Shown here piece by piece: positions 9,055-16,761 of a stretch of 64,000 nucleotides of DNA (its first letter is position 1; each line of letters begins with the position of its first letter). The stretch lies in assembly GCF_002760655.1 (NCBI RefSeq), contig NZ_PDOC01000003.1, forward strand, positions 468,276-532,275. The letters run 5' to 3'. The translations under genes were made by a program, and so were the position numbers. The stretch is from Massilia eurypsychrophila. GTDB taxonomy: Bacteria; Pseudomonadota; Gammaproteobacteria; Burkholderiales; Burkholderiaceae_D. Below the pieces are notes generated by a model. That model saw nothing but the letters and a program-made list of their open reading frames with translations. It was not told where the DNA came from and did no database searches.

Positions 9055-9984
9055 TTATAACGTGGCCAATTGACCCCAAACCGTTTTCATGCTGAACCTT
9101 AAGCGCGCTTCGTCTTCGTGAAGGGCGGCGCAAATTTCATGCATGCGCCCCTCAGCGTTGCGAACGATTGACAATGGCGCCCCTTCTGCATCTCGTAGCG
9201 CGTGTACAAATAACGCATCCCTTCCGGTCACTACTCCGGTATCGCCATTTGCCAGTTTCACCAGTGTCCCCGGCGGATACCGCCCCATCCGCTCAAGGAA
9301 ATGTCGCGTCAGCTCCGGATCGTTGCCGGCATCGCGTCGAAGAACGTCAAGCGTAACCGGCGGCAGCATCGATCTGCGATAGTTGCGGGCTGAAACGCAC
9401 GCGCAGTAGCGATCCGCCAGTCCGATCAACCTGGCGTTGGCGGAAATCGCGTTTTCAGGTCGCACCGCCGGGTACCCACTCCCATCGTCGTTTTCATGAT
9501 GATGCATCACGCACACCAGCCAGTCTTCGTCCGTTACGCCGGCCTCTCGCAGCAACGCCACGCTCTGGCTTGGATGTCGCCGCACGATTTCCCGCTCGTC
9601 CGGCGTCAGCGCGGACGGCCGGTTCTGAAACGTTTCAATCTGCCGCATCATGCCGACATTCATCGTCAGCGATGCCGCCGCGATGGTCAGCACTTCCTCC
9701 GGCGGCCTGCCCATTCCCTGGGCCACCACGCAGGCAATCACCGCCGTGTCGACGCAATGCCTCACGGCGTAACGCCCGGCAATCTGATTGAGGAGAACGG
9801 AAGCGACGACAACGTCAGCGGACAGCGCACAGGCCGCCGTCAGTTCATGCGCCAGCTGACGCAGCGCCCGGTCGGCGTCGCTGTAGGCGGACAGCCCCGA
9901 CAATACCCGGTCCAGCTGTGCGGTGACCAGGTTCAGCGTGCGCAGCACCGAGACCGGTGCGATGGGAGGGTTTGCTGTCGTCAT
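9055..9984 (-). CDS. HD-GYP-type protein lacking the HD dyad
   Basis: 309 residues. The second half of the HD-GYP domain is well kept: RRHPSQSV, HHENDDGSGYP (the GYP signature) and LADRYCACVSARNYR. In place of the HD pair that binds metal in active c-di-GMP phosphodiesterases, the aligned segment reads AASLTMNVGMM. This suggests a non-catalytic or binding-only member. The C-terminal 80 residues (GTLVKLANGDTGVVTGRD) form the beta-rich tail common to this subfamily in Oxalobacteraceae. No signal peptide or membrane segment. Its ATG overlaps the stop of a decayed aminotransferase fragment upstream (ATGA). Confidence 0.8.
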   Translation of the reverse strand: MTTANPPIAPVSVLRTLNLVTAQLDRVLSGLSAYSDADRALRQLAHELTAACALSADVVVASVLLNQIAGRYAVRHCVDTAVIACVVAQGMGRPPEEVLTIAAASLTMNVGMMRQIETFQNRPSALTPDEREIVRRHPSQSVALLREAGVTDEDWLVCVMHHHENDDGSGYPAVRPENAISANARLIGLADRYCACVSARNYRRSMLPPVTLDVLRRDAGNDPELTRHFLERMGRYPPGTLVKLANGDTGVVTGRDALFVHALRDAEGAPLSIVRNAEGRMHEICAALHEDEARLRFSMKTVWGQLATL

Positions 9985-10240
9985 TCATACTTGGCCAGCC
10001 GGTCCAGCGCGAGCCGCAACCTCTCGTCTTTTTTGCAAAGCAGAACCGTGCGATGGCCGGTTCCGTCCCTTGGCTGATGAACGCCGATACAGGTATCGCG
10101 GCGACCTTGACTTCACGCGTCAGCCATTCGGCAAAGTCCGCTTTCAGTATAGAGGAGATTGCTTCGACTTTGACGCATCAAAACAGATGCCGTCGGCTGG
10201 CAGCAACGTGATGCGGGCGCCTTGAGTCCGGCGCGGAGAA
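9981..10240 (-). pseudogene. Decayed 3' fragment of an aminotransferase gene (second copy of 11190-12347)
   Basis: This stretch aligns base by base with the 3' end of the intact aminotransferase gene at 11190-11450, by eye about 80% identical, best around GCGGCGACCTTGACTTC and CAGCCATTCGGCAAAGTCC. It covers roughly the last 80 codons. Single-base losses relative to the intact copy, for example in the A-run near 10033 and in the segment matching codons for TYFQCVRY, shift the frame. It has no start. The fragment is therefore a dead remnant of a duplicated or replaced gene. Its last codons run into the HD-GYP start. Confidence 0.85.
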
Positions 10241-10298
10241 ATCGGTCTACATGTCATTACAACATGCTATTCTCGCTGCTGCCCTGGCGCTTAAAACT

Positions 10299-10694
10299 AT
10301 GGAAATGAAAATGGTCAGCAATCTGGCAGCGGTGCTTTTCGCTTTTCTCACTTTAGCTGTTGTGGTTTTCCAGCTTGCCTTGGTATCCGGTGCTCCCTGG
10401 GGAGAGTTCACGCTTGGCGGTAAATATCCTGGAAAGCTTCCACGCCCGATCCGCATCGTATCGATCTTCTCCGCCATCCTGCTCATCGCTTTTGCAGCGA
10501 TCGTTTTGGCACGCGCGGGAATAGCGTTCAAATCCATTCGAGAATCTTCACACTGGATGGTGTGGGGTGTCATTGGCTATTGCGTGGTCGGTACCGTATT
10601 AAACCTCAAGACGCCGAGTCGACGCGAGCGGGCGCTGTGGTCGCCGGTTGTGATGCTCATGCTGTTGAGCAGCCTGATCGTCGGTGCGTCATAA
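10299..10694 (+). CDS. Four-helix membrane protein of unknown function
   Basis: 131 residues if started at 10299 (ATGs also at 10305, 10311 and upstream at 10251). Four hydrophobic segments are apparent (about 6-28, 55-77, 87-105, 110-128). The first loop has the conserved-looking GAPWGEFTLGGKYPGKLP, which I recognise from a widespread family of small uncharacterised membrane proteins. The loop before the last helix is basic (TPSRRERALW). The start is uncertain because no clear Shine-Dalgarno is present. It lies between a pseudogene fragment and another small membrane protein on the same strand. Confidence 0.7.
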   Translation: MEMKMVSNLAAVLFAFLTLAVVVFQLALVSGAPWGEFTLGGKYPGKLPRPIRIVSIFSAILLIAFAAIVLARAGIAFKSIRESSHWMVWGVIGYCVVGTVLNLKTPSRRERALWSPVVMLMLLSSLIVGAS

Positions 10695-10746
10695 GAATGT
10701 GCCGATTTAAGATTTCCCGAACCTCACCAATCGAAAGAAAAACATC

Positions 10747-11193
10747 ATGGCGACAACGCTCGTATGGCTCGGTAATGCGCCATCTGTGGGAACAACCCTC
10801 ATTGCGGTCAGCGCGGCAATCGTTTTACTGATGGGCGCAGCCCACCTGTTCTATACGTTTTTCTCTCGCATGTTTCACTGCCGCGACCCCGCCGTCAACG
10901 TGGCGATGCAGTCGGCGGCGCCGCGCATCTCGCCCGATACGAGCATGTGGCGCGCCTGGACCGGCTTTAACGCCAGTCACAGCCTGGGCGCGATGCTGTT
11001 CGGCCTGGTCTACCTGCAGCTCGCGCTGGCACACCCGGCCTTGCTGGCCCACGGCTCCTATTTCGCGCTGCTCGGCGCCGCCTTGCTCGCCGCCTACGCG
11101 GTACTGGCCTGGCGCTACTGGTTCCGCGTGCCGCTGGTGGGCATTACGCTCGCGCTCGGCGCCTACATTGTCGGCCTGGTGTTGCTAGGCTAA
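10747..11193 (+). CDS. Small integral membrane protein, function unknown
   Basis: 148 residues with four predicted membrane segments (about 17-40, 75-95, 103-120, 126-146). The central segment SMWRAWTGFNASHSLGAMLFG resembles the LIC_13387-type family of uncharacterised membrane proteins. It starts 52 bp after the previous membrane protein. Its TAA (11191-11193) overlaps the TAG of the convergent aminotransferase gene (11190-11192, other strand), so the two genes share their last bases and leave no room for an intergenic terminator. Confidence 0.75.
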   Translation: MATTLVWLGNAPSVGTTLIAVSAAIVLLMGAAHLFYTFFSRMFHCRDPAVNVAMQSAAPRISPDTSMWRAWTGFNASHSLGAMLFGLVYLQLALAHPALLAHGSYFALLGAALLAAYAVLAWRYWFRVPLVGITLALGAYIVGLVLLG

Positions 11194-12347
11194 AGCTTGG
11201 CCAGCCGCTCCAGCGCAAGGCGCAAGGTCTCGTCTTTTTTCGCGAAGCAAAACCGCACGATGCCCGATTCCGTCGCCTGGCTATAGAAGGCAGATACGGG
11301 GATCGCGGCGACCTTGACTTCGCGCGTCAGCCATTCGGCAAAGTCCGCTTCCGGTATCGCGGAGATGGCGTCGTATCTGACGCACTGGAAGTAGGTACCG
11401 TCGGCCGGCAGCAAGCTGAAGCGGCTGCCCTGCAGGCCGTCGCGGAACAGGTCGCGCTTGCGCTGGTAAAACGCGGCCAGCTCGAGGTAGGGCGCCGGAT
11501 CGGACATGTACCCGGCGATGCCGTGCTGCATCGGCGTGTTCACCGTGAAAACGTAGTACTGGTGGACCTTGCGGAACTCGGCCATCAGAGCCGCCGGCGC
11601 CGCCACGTAGCCGATCTTCCAGCCGGTGACGTGATAGGTCTTGCCGAAGCTCGACACGACAAAGGCGCGCTCGGCCAATTCCGGATAGCGGCACACGGAC
11701 TCATGCACCGCGCCGTCGTACACCATGTGCTCGTAGACTTCGTCGGACAGCAGCAGGATGTCGGTACCGCGCACGATCGCGGCCAGGGCATCGATGTCGG
11801 CACGCCGCAGCACCGAGCCGGTCGGGTTGTGCGGCGAATTGATGACGATGAGCCGCGTGCGCGGCCCGGCGGCTGCGGCCACCTTGTCCCACGGGATGCT
11901 GTAGCCGTCCTCGCCTACCTGCATCGACACCGGCACCATCACGCCGCCGGCCAGCTCGATGGCCGGCGCGTAGGCGTCATACGCCGGCTCGATGACGATC
12001 ACCTCGTCGCCAGGATGCACGCAGCACAGGATCGCGGTGGTGATCGCCTGGGTGGCGCCGGCCGTCACCGTGACTTCACTCGCCGCATCATAGCTGCGCC
12101 CATACAGCGCGCTGACCTTGCTGGAAATTGCCTCACGAAGCAGGGGCACGCCGGCCATCGCCGGGTATTGGTTGTGGCCGGCGCGCATGGCGTCGGCCAC
12201 CATGCCGGGCAGCGCCGGATCGCACTCGAAGTCGGGGAATCCCTGGCCCAGGTTGACGGCGCCGTGCTCGTTGGCCAGCGCCGACATGCGGGTGAAAATC
12301 GTGGTGCCGACCGCCGGCAGTTTTGTGCGAAGAACGGGTGTCGTCAT
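11190..12347 (-). CDS. ybdL: PLP-dependent aminotransferase, methionine aminotransferase (YbdL-like)
   Basis: 385 residues of the fold-type I, class I/II aminotransferase family. NLGQGFPDF near residue 32, NQYPAMAGVPLLREAI, the PLP-contacting SPHNPTGSVL, SDEVYEH, and SSFGKTYHVTGWKIGY with the Schiff-base lysine are all present. YbdL of E. coli prefers methionine, histidine and phenylalanine as amino donors, and relatives act in methionine salvage as ketomethiobutyrate transaminase. Cytoplasmic. It is transcribed alone on this strand. A decayed copy of its 3' end lies at 9981-10240. Confidence 0.88.
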   Translation of the reverse strand: MTTPVLRTKLPAVGTTIFTRMSALANEHGAVNLGQGFPDFECDPALPGMVADAMRAGHNQYPAMAGVPLLREAISSKVSALYGRSYDAASEVTVTAGATQAITTAILCCVHPGDEVIVIEPAYDAYAPAIELAGGVMVPVSMQVGEDGYSIPWDKVAAAAGPRTRLIVINSPHNPTGSVLRRADIDALAAIVRGTDILLLSDEVYEHMVYDGAVHESVCRYPELAERAFVVSSFGKTYHVTGWKIGYVAAPAALMAEFRKVHQYYVFTVNTPMQHGIAGYMSDPAPYLELAAFYQRKRDLFRDGLQGSRFSLLPADGTYFQCVRYDAISAIPEADFAEWLTREVKVAAIPVSAFYSQATESGIVRFCFAKKDETLRLALERLAKL

Positions 12348-12375
12348 GATGTGCGATTGCGTAGTATCGATATGG

Positions 12376-12831
12376 CTATTCTAGCGCAGCGGCGGCCTGC
12401 GCCTTGACCCATGCCTCCGGCAGCATGATGCGAAACAATCCGGCCTGGGCGGTCTTGCGCGCCAGTTTCAGCAGCGCCTTGTCCTTGGTGATGAGCACGG
12501 CGGCCTGGCTGTCGCGCGCCACTTCGAGAAACTTCTGGTCGTCGCGGTCGGTGCACACAGGCAGGCGCACCGGGCTGACGGCCGGCGCCACCACCTTGAC
12601 CAGCGCGTCGAAGCGCGCGGCGGCCACGGGCCGGCTGTCGTCGTCGAGCGGCAAATGGGAGTAGTGCAGCACGATGTTGTATTCGTCGCGGCAATCGGCG
12701 CGCGTGACCGCCTCGACGGCGCCGCTCTCGAGCGCGGCGAGCAGGCTGGCCCAGCGCGGGTCGTGGAACACCAGCAGGTCGAGGCAAACATTGGTATCGA
12801 TGACGATGCGTTCGGCTGGTACGGGTATCAT
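12376..12831 (-). CDS. PIN domain protein (COG1569-type), no antitoxin visible
   Basis: 151 residues. The PIN nuclease acidic residues are visible: IDTNVCLDLL (first Asp), DCRDEYNIVL (Glu) and CTDRDDQKFLEVA (Asp pair). This is the putative toxin-type PIN family often annotated as a toxin of a type II system. I see no small antitoxin gene beside it: yaaA starts 39 bp away on the opposite strand and the aminotransferase lies 28 bp downstream. In Burkholderiales this family is often a solitary housekeeping-like gene. A role in RNA cleavage is inferred from the fold only. Confidence 0.8.
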   Translation of the reverse strand: MIPVPAERIVIDTNVCLDLLVFHDPRWASLLAALESGAVEAVTRADCRDEYNIVLHYSHLPLDDDSRPVAAARFDALVKVVAPAVSPVRLPVCTDRDDQKFLEVARDSQAAVLITKDKALLKLARKTAQAGLFRIMLPEAWVKAQAAAALE

Positions 12832-12869
12832 GTCGGCAATTCTAATTTGTTGGATGTTGATCGAATCTT

Positions 12870-13637
12870 ATGCTGATTGTCTTGTCGCCTGCAAAATCCC
12901 TCGACTTTGAAAGCCGCCCCACCACCAAACTGACCACCACCCCCGACATGCTGGAGCGTTCCAGCGCGCTGATCGACGTGCTGCGCGGCTATTCGCCGGG
13001 CCAGATCGCCGACCTGATGAAGCTGTCCGACCCGCTCGCCGTGCTCAACGCGGCGCGTTACGCGACCTGGTCGCCGGAGCCGAAGGATGCGCGACAGGCG
13101 ATCATGGCCTTCAATGGCGACGTCTACCATGGCTTCGACGCCCGCACGCTCAAGCCGAAGGCACTGGCCTTTGCCCAGGCGCACGTGCGTATCCTGTCCG
13201 GACTGTATGGCGTGCTGCGCCCGTTCGACCTGATCCATCCGCACCGGCTCGAGATGGGCACGCGCCTGCCGACCGCAGGCGCCAAGGACCTGTACAGTTT
13301 CTGGGGCGACAGCGTGACGGACCGGCTCAACGAGGCGATCGCCGCGAACGGCGCCGAAACGCTGGTCAACCTGGCGTCCGAAGAATATTTCAAGTCGGTC
13401 AGGCCGAAGCTGTTGCCAGTGCCGGTGGTGAACCCGGTGTTCGAGGACTGGAAAGATGGCAAGTACAAGATTATTTCGTTCTATGCGAAGCGGGCGCGCG
13501 GCATGATGGCGCGGTACGCGGCGGAGAAGGGGATCGTGGACGCGCAGCAGCTGAAGCGCTTCAAGGTTGACGGCTATGCGTTCAGCAAGCGCGATTCGAC
13601 CGACAGCGACTGGGTGTTCCGCCGCAAGCTCGACTAG
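12870..13637 (+). CDS. yaaA: Peroxide stress protein YaaA
   Basis: 255 residues, the usual length. It begins MLIVLSPAKSLDFES, the family hallmark, and contains ARYATWSPE, NGDVYHGFDARTL, RILSGLYGVLRPFDLIHPHRLEMG and KRARGMMARYA. YaaA lowers free intracellular iron and limits Fenton damage during hydrogen peroxide stress and has a DNA-binding fold. Cytoplasmic. Single gene, convergent with bamD, with a strong hairpin between them. No OxyR site was identified. Confidence 0.95.
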   Translation: MLIVLSPAKSLDFESRPTTKLTTTPDMLERSSALIDVLRGYSPGQIADLMKLSDPLAVLNAARYATWSPEPKDARQAIMAFNGDVYHGFDARTLKPKALAFAQAHVRILSGLYGVLRPFDLIHPHRLEMGTRLPTAGAKDLYSFWGDSVTDRLNEAIAANGAETLVNLASEEYFKSVRPKLLPVPVVNPVFEDWKDGKYKIISFYAKRARGMMARYAAEKGIVDAQQLKRFKVDGYAFSKRDSTDSDWVFRRKLD

Positions 13638-13684
13638 CCGAAATGGGGGGGCATCCGGTCGCTCAGCCTGCGCCATTGCTGCCA

Positions 13685-13727
13685 ACCAAAAAAACAAAAC
13701 GTCATCCTCGCGAAGCGGGGATGACGT
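13685..13727 (-). terminator. Rho-independent terminator of bamD (may also act on yaaA)
   Basis: Hairpin arms ACGTCATCC / GGATGACGT, extended by four further pairs (one G-T) around a GAA loop (13699-13727). On the minus strand it is followed directly by a T-rich tract (TTTTGTTTTTTT, 13698 down to 13686), the classic intrinsic terminator layout, 15 bp after the bamD stop. Confidence 0.85.
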
Positions 13728-13741
13728 CTATTTCGGCTTGC

Positions 13742-14551
13742 TTAATCGGCCTTCTTCGCCCAGAAATTCCACCACGCCTGGTGCTTCGCATTCGGGTTGA
13801 GGAAGCGGCTGTTCGGGTAGTTCTTCAGGAACACGCGGCGCGCATCGTCGCGCAGTTCCGGCATGTCGAGCTTGTCATATGCGCGCACCATCAGGAACAG
13901 TGCTTCCTCGCGCGCCGGCGCGTCGGTAAATTCGGTCACCGCGCCCTGTGCCCGGTTCAGCGCGGCCAGATAGGCGCCGCGGCGGAAGTAGTAATTGGCC
14001 ACGTGCACTTCGTACTGCGCCATCGCATTGACCAGGTAGCTCATGCGCGCGATCGCGTCCGGCGCGTATTTGCTGTTCGGGAACTTGTCGACCAGCGCCT
14101 TGAACGCGGCAAACGATTCACGCGTCGCCTTTGGATCGCGCTCGGTCGGATCCTGCGAATAGATCGCCGAGACGAAGCCGATCTGGTCGTTGAACGTGAT
14201 CAGGCCGCGCAGGTAGTACATATAATCGGCGGCCGGATGGTTCGGGTGCAGCTTGATGAAGCGCTCGACCGCCGCCAGCGCCTGTGCCTGGTCCTGCGCC
14301 TTGTAATGGGCGTACGCAATTTCCATCTGCGCCTGGGTGGCGTAGGTGCCGAACGGATAGCTCGACTCGAGCCGCTCGAACAGCTTGATGGCAGCCTCGT
14401 AGTGGCCGCCGTTCATTTCCTCACGCGCCTCAGCGTATAATTTCGTTACCGACCAATTTTTGGTCTCGTCGATTTTTTCCGGCAGTAAGCCGCAAGCTGA
14501 CAAACCAAGCAGTGCGAACGAAGCAACAAACAGAGATAATTTTTTTTGCAT
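13742..14551 (-). CDS. bamD: Outer membrane protein assembly factor BamD
   Basis: 269 residues. Signal peptide with lipobox LLGLSAC places Cys about residue 20 for lipidation. TPR-like repeats follow: LYAEAREEMNGGHYEAAIKLFERLESSYPFG, then AQMEIAYAHYKAQDQAQALAAVERFIKLHPNHP. YYLRGLI and the Pro-rich loops are typical. BamD is the essential lipoprotein of the BAM complex and docks BamA for outer-membrane protein insertion. The start at 14551 gives the signal peptide; a longer upstream opening is antisense to rluD. Divergent from rluD with only 58 bp between the starts. Confidence 0.94.
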   Translation of the reverse strand: MQKKLSLFVASFALLGLSACGLLPEKIDETKNWSVTKLYAEAREEMNGGHYEAAIKLFERLESSYPFGTYATQAQMEIAYAHYKAQDQAQALAAVERFIKLHPNHPAADYMYYLRGLITFNDQIGFVSAIYSQDPTERDPKATRESFAAFKALVDKFPNSKYAPDAIARMSYLVNAMAQYEVHVANYYFRRGAYLAALNRAQGAVTEFTDAPAREEALFLMVRAYDKLDMPELRDDARRVFLKNYPNSRFLNPNAKHQAWWNFWAKKAD

Positions 14552-14609
14552 GACTTTTTGCAAGAGACCGAGATTCAACGAAAGGCTGATTATAGCCGAT
14601 GGGACTGCT

Positions 14610-15662
14610 GTGATATTAACTCCAACGCCGAATTCGGCGGATTTACCTTTAGACCCTGATTTTGAAGACGAGATCGACGCCGACTTCGCGTCCCTCGAGC
14701 CAGGCATCGACCTGTCGCCAATTACCCTCGAACTGACCCCGGAAGCGTGCGGCCAGCGCCTCGATAAGGTCATCGCCGGCCTGGTGCCGCAATTCTCGCG
14801 CAGCCGCCTGCAACTGTGGTTCGACGCCGGCCACGTGATCGTCGACGGCAAGCCGGCGCGCGGCAAGGATACCGCGTATGGCGACGAAACGGTAGTCATC
14901 ACACCGCAGAGCGCGCCGGAAGACGCCGCCTACACGCCGGAAGAAATTGCCCTCAACATCGTCTACGAAGACGAACACATCCTCGTCATCAACAAGCCGG
15001 CCGGCCTGGTGGTCCATCCTGGCGCCGGCAACTGGTCGGGCACCTTGCTCAATGGCTTGCTGTTTCACGCGCCGCAGCTGGCCGGCGTGCCGCGCGCGGG
15101 CATCGTCCACCGCCTCGACAAGGATACCAGCGGCCTGATGGTGGTCGGCAAGACGCTGGCCGCGCAGACCGACCTGGTGCGCCAGCTCGCCGCGCGCAGC
15201 GTCAAGCGCGAATATTTCGCACTCGTGTGGGGCACGCCGCGCATCAGCGGCACCATCGACGCGCCGATGGGGCGCCACCCGAAGGACCGCGTCAAGATGG
15301 CGGTGTCGAGCAGTTTCTCGGCCAAGCCGGCCATCACGCATTTCCAGCTGATCGGCAGCGGCCTGCTCGACCGCCGCCCGGTCAGCCTGGTGCAGTGCCA
15401 GCTCGAAACGGGCCGCACCCACCAGATCCGCGTGCACATGCAGCACCTCGGCTTCGCGCTGGTCGGCGACTCCGTGTACGGCAAGCAGCACCTGGTGCCG
15501 GTGTTCCCGCGCCAGGCGCTGCAGGCGCGCCGCCTCGGCCTGGTCCATCCGGCCACCGGCGAGGACTGCGAATGGATCGTGCCGCTGGCCGACGATTTTG
15601 CCGAACTGATCGAAAAGGCCGGCATCCCCGAGCCCGACCTGGTGACATGGACACCGGACTGA
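14610..15662 (+). CDS. rluD: 23S rRNA pseudouridine synthase RluD
   Basis: About 350 residues from a GTG at 14610. An acidic N-terminal extension (about 1-45) precedes the S4 RNA-binding domain (QRLDKVIAGLVPQFSRSRLQ) and the RluA-type catalytic domain with IVHRLDKDTSGLMVVGKT, which holds the catalytic Asp, and ETGRTHQIRVHMQHLG. RluD makes pseudouridines in helix 69 of 23S rRNA. The start is not certain: no ATG precedes the conserved part in a suitable place, and the GTG has only a weak upstream GGGA. Divergent from bamD and overlapping pgeF by 16 bp, the common betaproteobacterial order. Confidence 0.93.
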   Translation: MILTPTPNSADLPLDPDFEDEIDADFASLEPGIDLSPITLELTPEACGQRLDKVIAGLVPQFSRSRLQLWFDAGHVIVDGKPARGKDTAYGDETVVITPQSAPEDAAYTPEEIALNIVYEDEHILVINKPAGLVVHPGAGNWSGTLLNGLLFHAPQLAGVPRAGIVHRLDKDTSGLMVVGKTLAAQTDLVRQLAARSVKREYFALVWGTPRISGTIDAPMGRHPKDRVKMAVSSSFSAKPAITHFQLIGSGLLDRRPVSLVQCQLETGRTHQIRVHMQHLGFALVGDSVYGKQHLVPVFPRQALQARRLGLVHPATGEDCEWIVPLADDFAELIEKAGIPEPDLVTWTPD

Positions 15663-16438
15663 TCCGCCCGGAGTGGCCCGACGCGCCGGCCAATGTCGGC
15701 GCGCTGGCCACCACCCGCCAGGGCGGCAACAGCCGCGGCCCGTATGACGACGGCGCCGGCGGCGGCGGCCTCAATCTGGGCATGCACGTCGGCGACGACC
15801 CGGCCACGGTGCAGCGCAACCGCGCTGCGGTGGCGGCCGAACTGCCCGGCCCGCCTGCGTGGATTTCACAAGTGCACGGCGTCGCCGTGGTCGACGCTGC
15901 CAGCGTGCAGCCGGGCCAGCCGGTGCGCGTTGGCGACGCCAGCATTGCCACCGCGCCTGGCGTCGTCTGTGCGGTGATGACCGCCGATTGCCTGCCGGTG
16001 CTGTTTGCCGACCTGGCCGGCACGGTGGTCGGCGCCGCGCATGCCGGCTGGCGCGGGCTGGCCGGCGGCGTGCTCGGTGAAACGGTGGCCGCGATGCGCG
16101 CCGCCGGCGCCGGCGAAATGACTGCCTGGCTGGGACCGGCGATCGGGCCGTCGCAGTTTGAGGTGGGCGCCGATGTGCTCGACAGTTTCCTGTCCGCCGC
16201 ACAAGGCGATGCTGAAGCGGCGCAGGTGAGGGCATCGTTTCGTCCGTTCGACGGCCGTCCGGGCAAGTACCTGGCCGACATGAACGCGCTGGCGCGCATG
16301 CTGCTGGCGCGCGATGGCGTGACGCGCGTATGGGGTGCCAACTACTGCACCGCGACCGCGCGCGACCTGTTCTATTCCTACCGGCGCGACGGCGTCACCG
16401 GCCGGCTCGCCAGCATGGTGTGGCTCAAACCAGTGTGA
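15647..16438 (+). CDS. pgeF: Peptidoglycan editing factor PgeF (YfiH; multicopper polyphenol oxidase family)
   Basis: 263 residues. Family residues are visible: SQVHGVAVV with the first histidine, VMTADCLPVLFAD with the cysteine, VGAAHAGWRGLAGGV with the second histidine, and AWLGPAIGPSQFEVG. PgeF removes or prevents misincorporation of L-Ser in the peptidoglycan stem peptide. An older name for the family is laccase-domain polyphenol oxidase. The ATG at 15647 lies inside the end of rluD, so the two are translationally coupled. Cytoplasmic. GC-rich Ala/Gly runs near residues 25-40 are not unusual for this genome. Confidence 0.9.
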   Translation: MDTGLIRPEWPDAPANVGALATTRQGGNSRGPYDDGAGGGGLNLGMHVGDDPATVQRNRAAVAAELPGPPAWISQVHGVAVVDAASVQPGQPVRVGDASIATAPGVVCAVMTADCLPVLFADLAGTVVGAAHAGWRGLAGGVLGETVAAMRAAGAGEMTAWLGPAIGPSQFEVGADVLDSFLSAAQGDAEAAQVRASFRPFDGRPGKYLADMNALARMLLARDGVTRVWGANYCTATARDLFYSYRRDGVTGRLASMVWLKPV

Positions 16439-16451
16439 CCGGGCCCGGCTT

Positions 16452-16715
16452 TCACCTGGGCTCTGGCCCTGGTGGCGTCGGCGGCTCTGCGCCGGGGTCA
16501 GACCCCTCAGCGTCGGCCGCCGCTATCTGGCGCATGCGCTCGCGCATGGCCGCTTCATTTCGCAACCGTCTGCCTTTCGACCCCGAGAGGTAGTACAGTA
16601 TAGATAATGGCAACACGCAGTAGAACAAAAAGGTCATAATTCCGGCGACCACAGACGTTTCGGTCAGAGCCATCAGACCGACCACGTAGATCCAAGCAAC
16701 GGCGACAATCCACAT
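16452..16715 (-). CDS. Small two-helix membrane protein, 87 residues
   Basis: From ATG 16715 (preceded by GAAGGAAAT) the product has two hydrophobic segments (about 2-20 and 25-45), then a basic tail with SKGRRLRNEAAMRERMRQ. The last 20 residues are Pro/Gly/Glu-rich (GSDPGAEPP and onward) and are encoded by a GGGGTC-A-GACCCC palindrome and flanking repeat-like DNA, so the native C-terminus may be earlier. No family recognised. It lies antisense between pgeF and phaC, with 46 bp to the phaC start, so the two diverge from a very short shared region. Confidence 0.6.
   Translation of the reverse strand: MWIVAVAWIYVVGLMALTETSVVAGIMTFLFYCVLPLSILYYLSGSKGRRLRNEAAMRERMRQIAAADAEGSDPGAEPPTPPGPEPR
16494..16506. 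repeat. GTCAGACC-type palindrome, member 1
   Basis: Perfect dyad GGGGTC-A-GACCCC. It shares the core GGTCAGACC with three other sites in this window (19271, 48129, 62819), all at gene ends. Confidence 0.55.
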
Positions 16716-16761
16716 ACATTTCCTTCGGTAGAAACCGACATTGTAAACATTGGACGAACCC

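Noticed and set aside
12376..12831. PIN protein as part of a toxin-antitoxin pair
   Set aside because: No small antitoxin gene lies on either side; the family is often solitary.
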